Assembly (NCBI GenBank): GCA_027057985.1
Contig: JALUTJ010000018.1
Span: forward strand, 1-6,807
Direction of reading: 5' to 3'
DNA from: Chromatiales bacterium
GTDB lineage: Bacteria > Pseudomonadota > Gammaproteobacteria > UBA6429 > Thiohalophilaceae
DNA: 6,807 bases
Shown: piece after piece, positions 6,665-6,807 of the stretch
Layout: the number at the start of each line of letters is the position of its first letter
Numbering within the stretch: position 1 is the stretch's first letter
Made by a program: the position numbers and the translations under genes
Notes under the pieces: generated by a model
Seen by the model: only the letters and a program-made list of their open reading frames with translations
The model's database searches: none
What the model was told of the DNA's origin: nothing

Positions 6665-6807
6665 ATGAGTGTAACGACATCATTATCTGAAGATGAAAAA
6701 ACCTGGACGATTTATATCGACGGTGACTTCAACTATTACCTGCTACATGAATTTACAGCGGCATACCAGAATATTGAAGAACTGAAAAATAAAACAATCG
6801 TGCTGGA
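6665..6807 (+). CDS. STAS-domain protein, anti-sigma-factor-antagonist-like (5' part only)
   Basis: The frame starts at ATG 6665 and runs 47 codons to the window edge without a stop. The residues after the start, [21 protein letters not shown] (14-34), resemble the first strands and helix of STAS domains, where patterns such as IxGRFDFxxHxEFRxAY are common. The frame then continues toward the next strand (KTIVL). STAS proteins of this type act in partner switching: their phosphorylation state decides whether they bind an anti-sigma-like kinase. The region that would carry the phosphorylatable serine or threonine lies beyond the window, so activity cannot be judged. The gene is nine bases after the membrane kinase and has a strong ribosome site, so it is very likely in the same operon. 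A SpoIIE-type phosphatase or anti-sigma kinase gene just downstream would fit, but none is visible here. Confidence 0.75.
   Translation, partial: MSVTTSLSEDEKTWTIYIDGDFNYYLLHEFTAAYQNIEELKNKTIVL

Overview
The window looks like environmental proteobacterial DNA, most likely gammaproteobacterial. The base composition is moderate, judged by eye at mid-40s percent GC. Genes are closely packed in an operon with ordinary Shine-Dalgarno sites, and PAS-rich hybrid histidine kinases and composite palindromic intergenic repeats are present. The species cannot be named from this sequence alone. All supported genes lie on the plus strand and appear to form one signalling operon that runs off the right edge.

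Layout. Positions 1-424 hold no convincing gene. A composite palindromic repeat occupies about 27-168: two imperfect 28-bp inverted arms flank two small hairpins. The rest, 169-424, is AT-rich leader DNA with a perfect dyad (251-268) beside a -10-like hexamer, a second inverted repeat (312-333) and two pairs of short direct repeats. It is the presumed control region. Positions 425-1036 encode a response regulator of inverted order, with a MerR/excisionase-type helix-turn-helix first and an intact receiver second. Positions 1043-4147 encode a soluble 1034-residue hybrid kinase: HPt, degenerate receiver, receiver, PAS, PAS, HisKA, HATPase, receiver. Positions 4151-6655 encode an 834-residue membrane-anchored kinase with four PAS domains and no receiver. 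Positions 6665-6807 are the start of a STAS-domain (anti-sigma-factor-antagonist-like) protein cut by the window edge. Gaps between genes are 6, 3 and 9 bases, which argues for co-transcription.

Likely joint working (inference). The membrane kinase has no receiver of its own. Its phosphoryl group must go to a receiver in another protein, and the hybrid kinase and the HTH-receiver protein are the nearest candidates. The hybrid kinase carries the pieces for a multistep His-Asp-His-Asp relay within one chain, with the HPt unusually at the N-terminus. The HTH-receiver protein is the only DNA-binding output seen and may also control the operon. The STAS gene suggests that the relay also feeds a partner-switching branch (phosphatase, anti-sigma-like kinase, antagonist), whose other parts would lie downstream, outside the window. 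Each domain family is well known. The combination, the HPt-first hybrid kinase and the HTH-first regulator are what merit attention.
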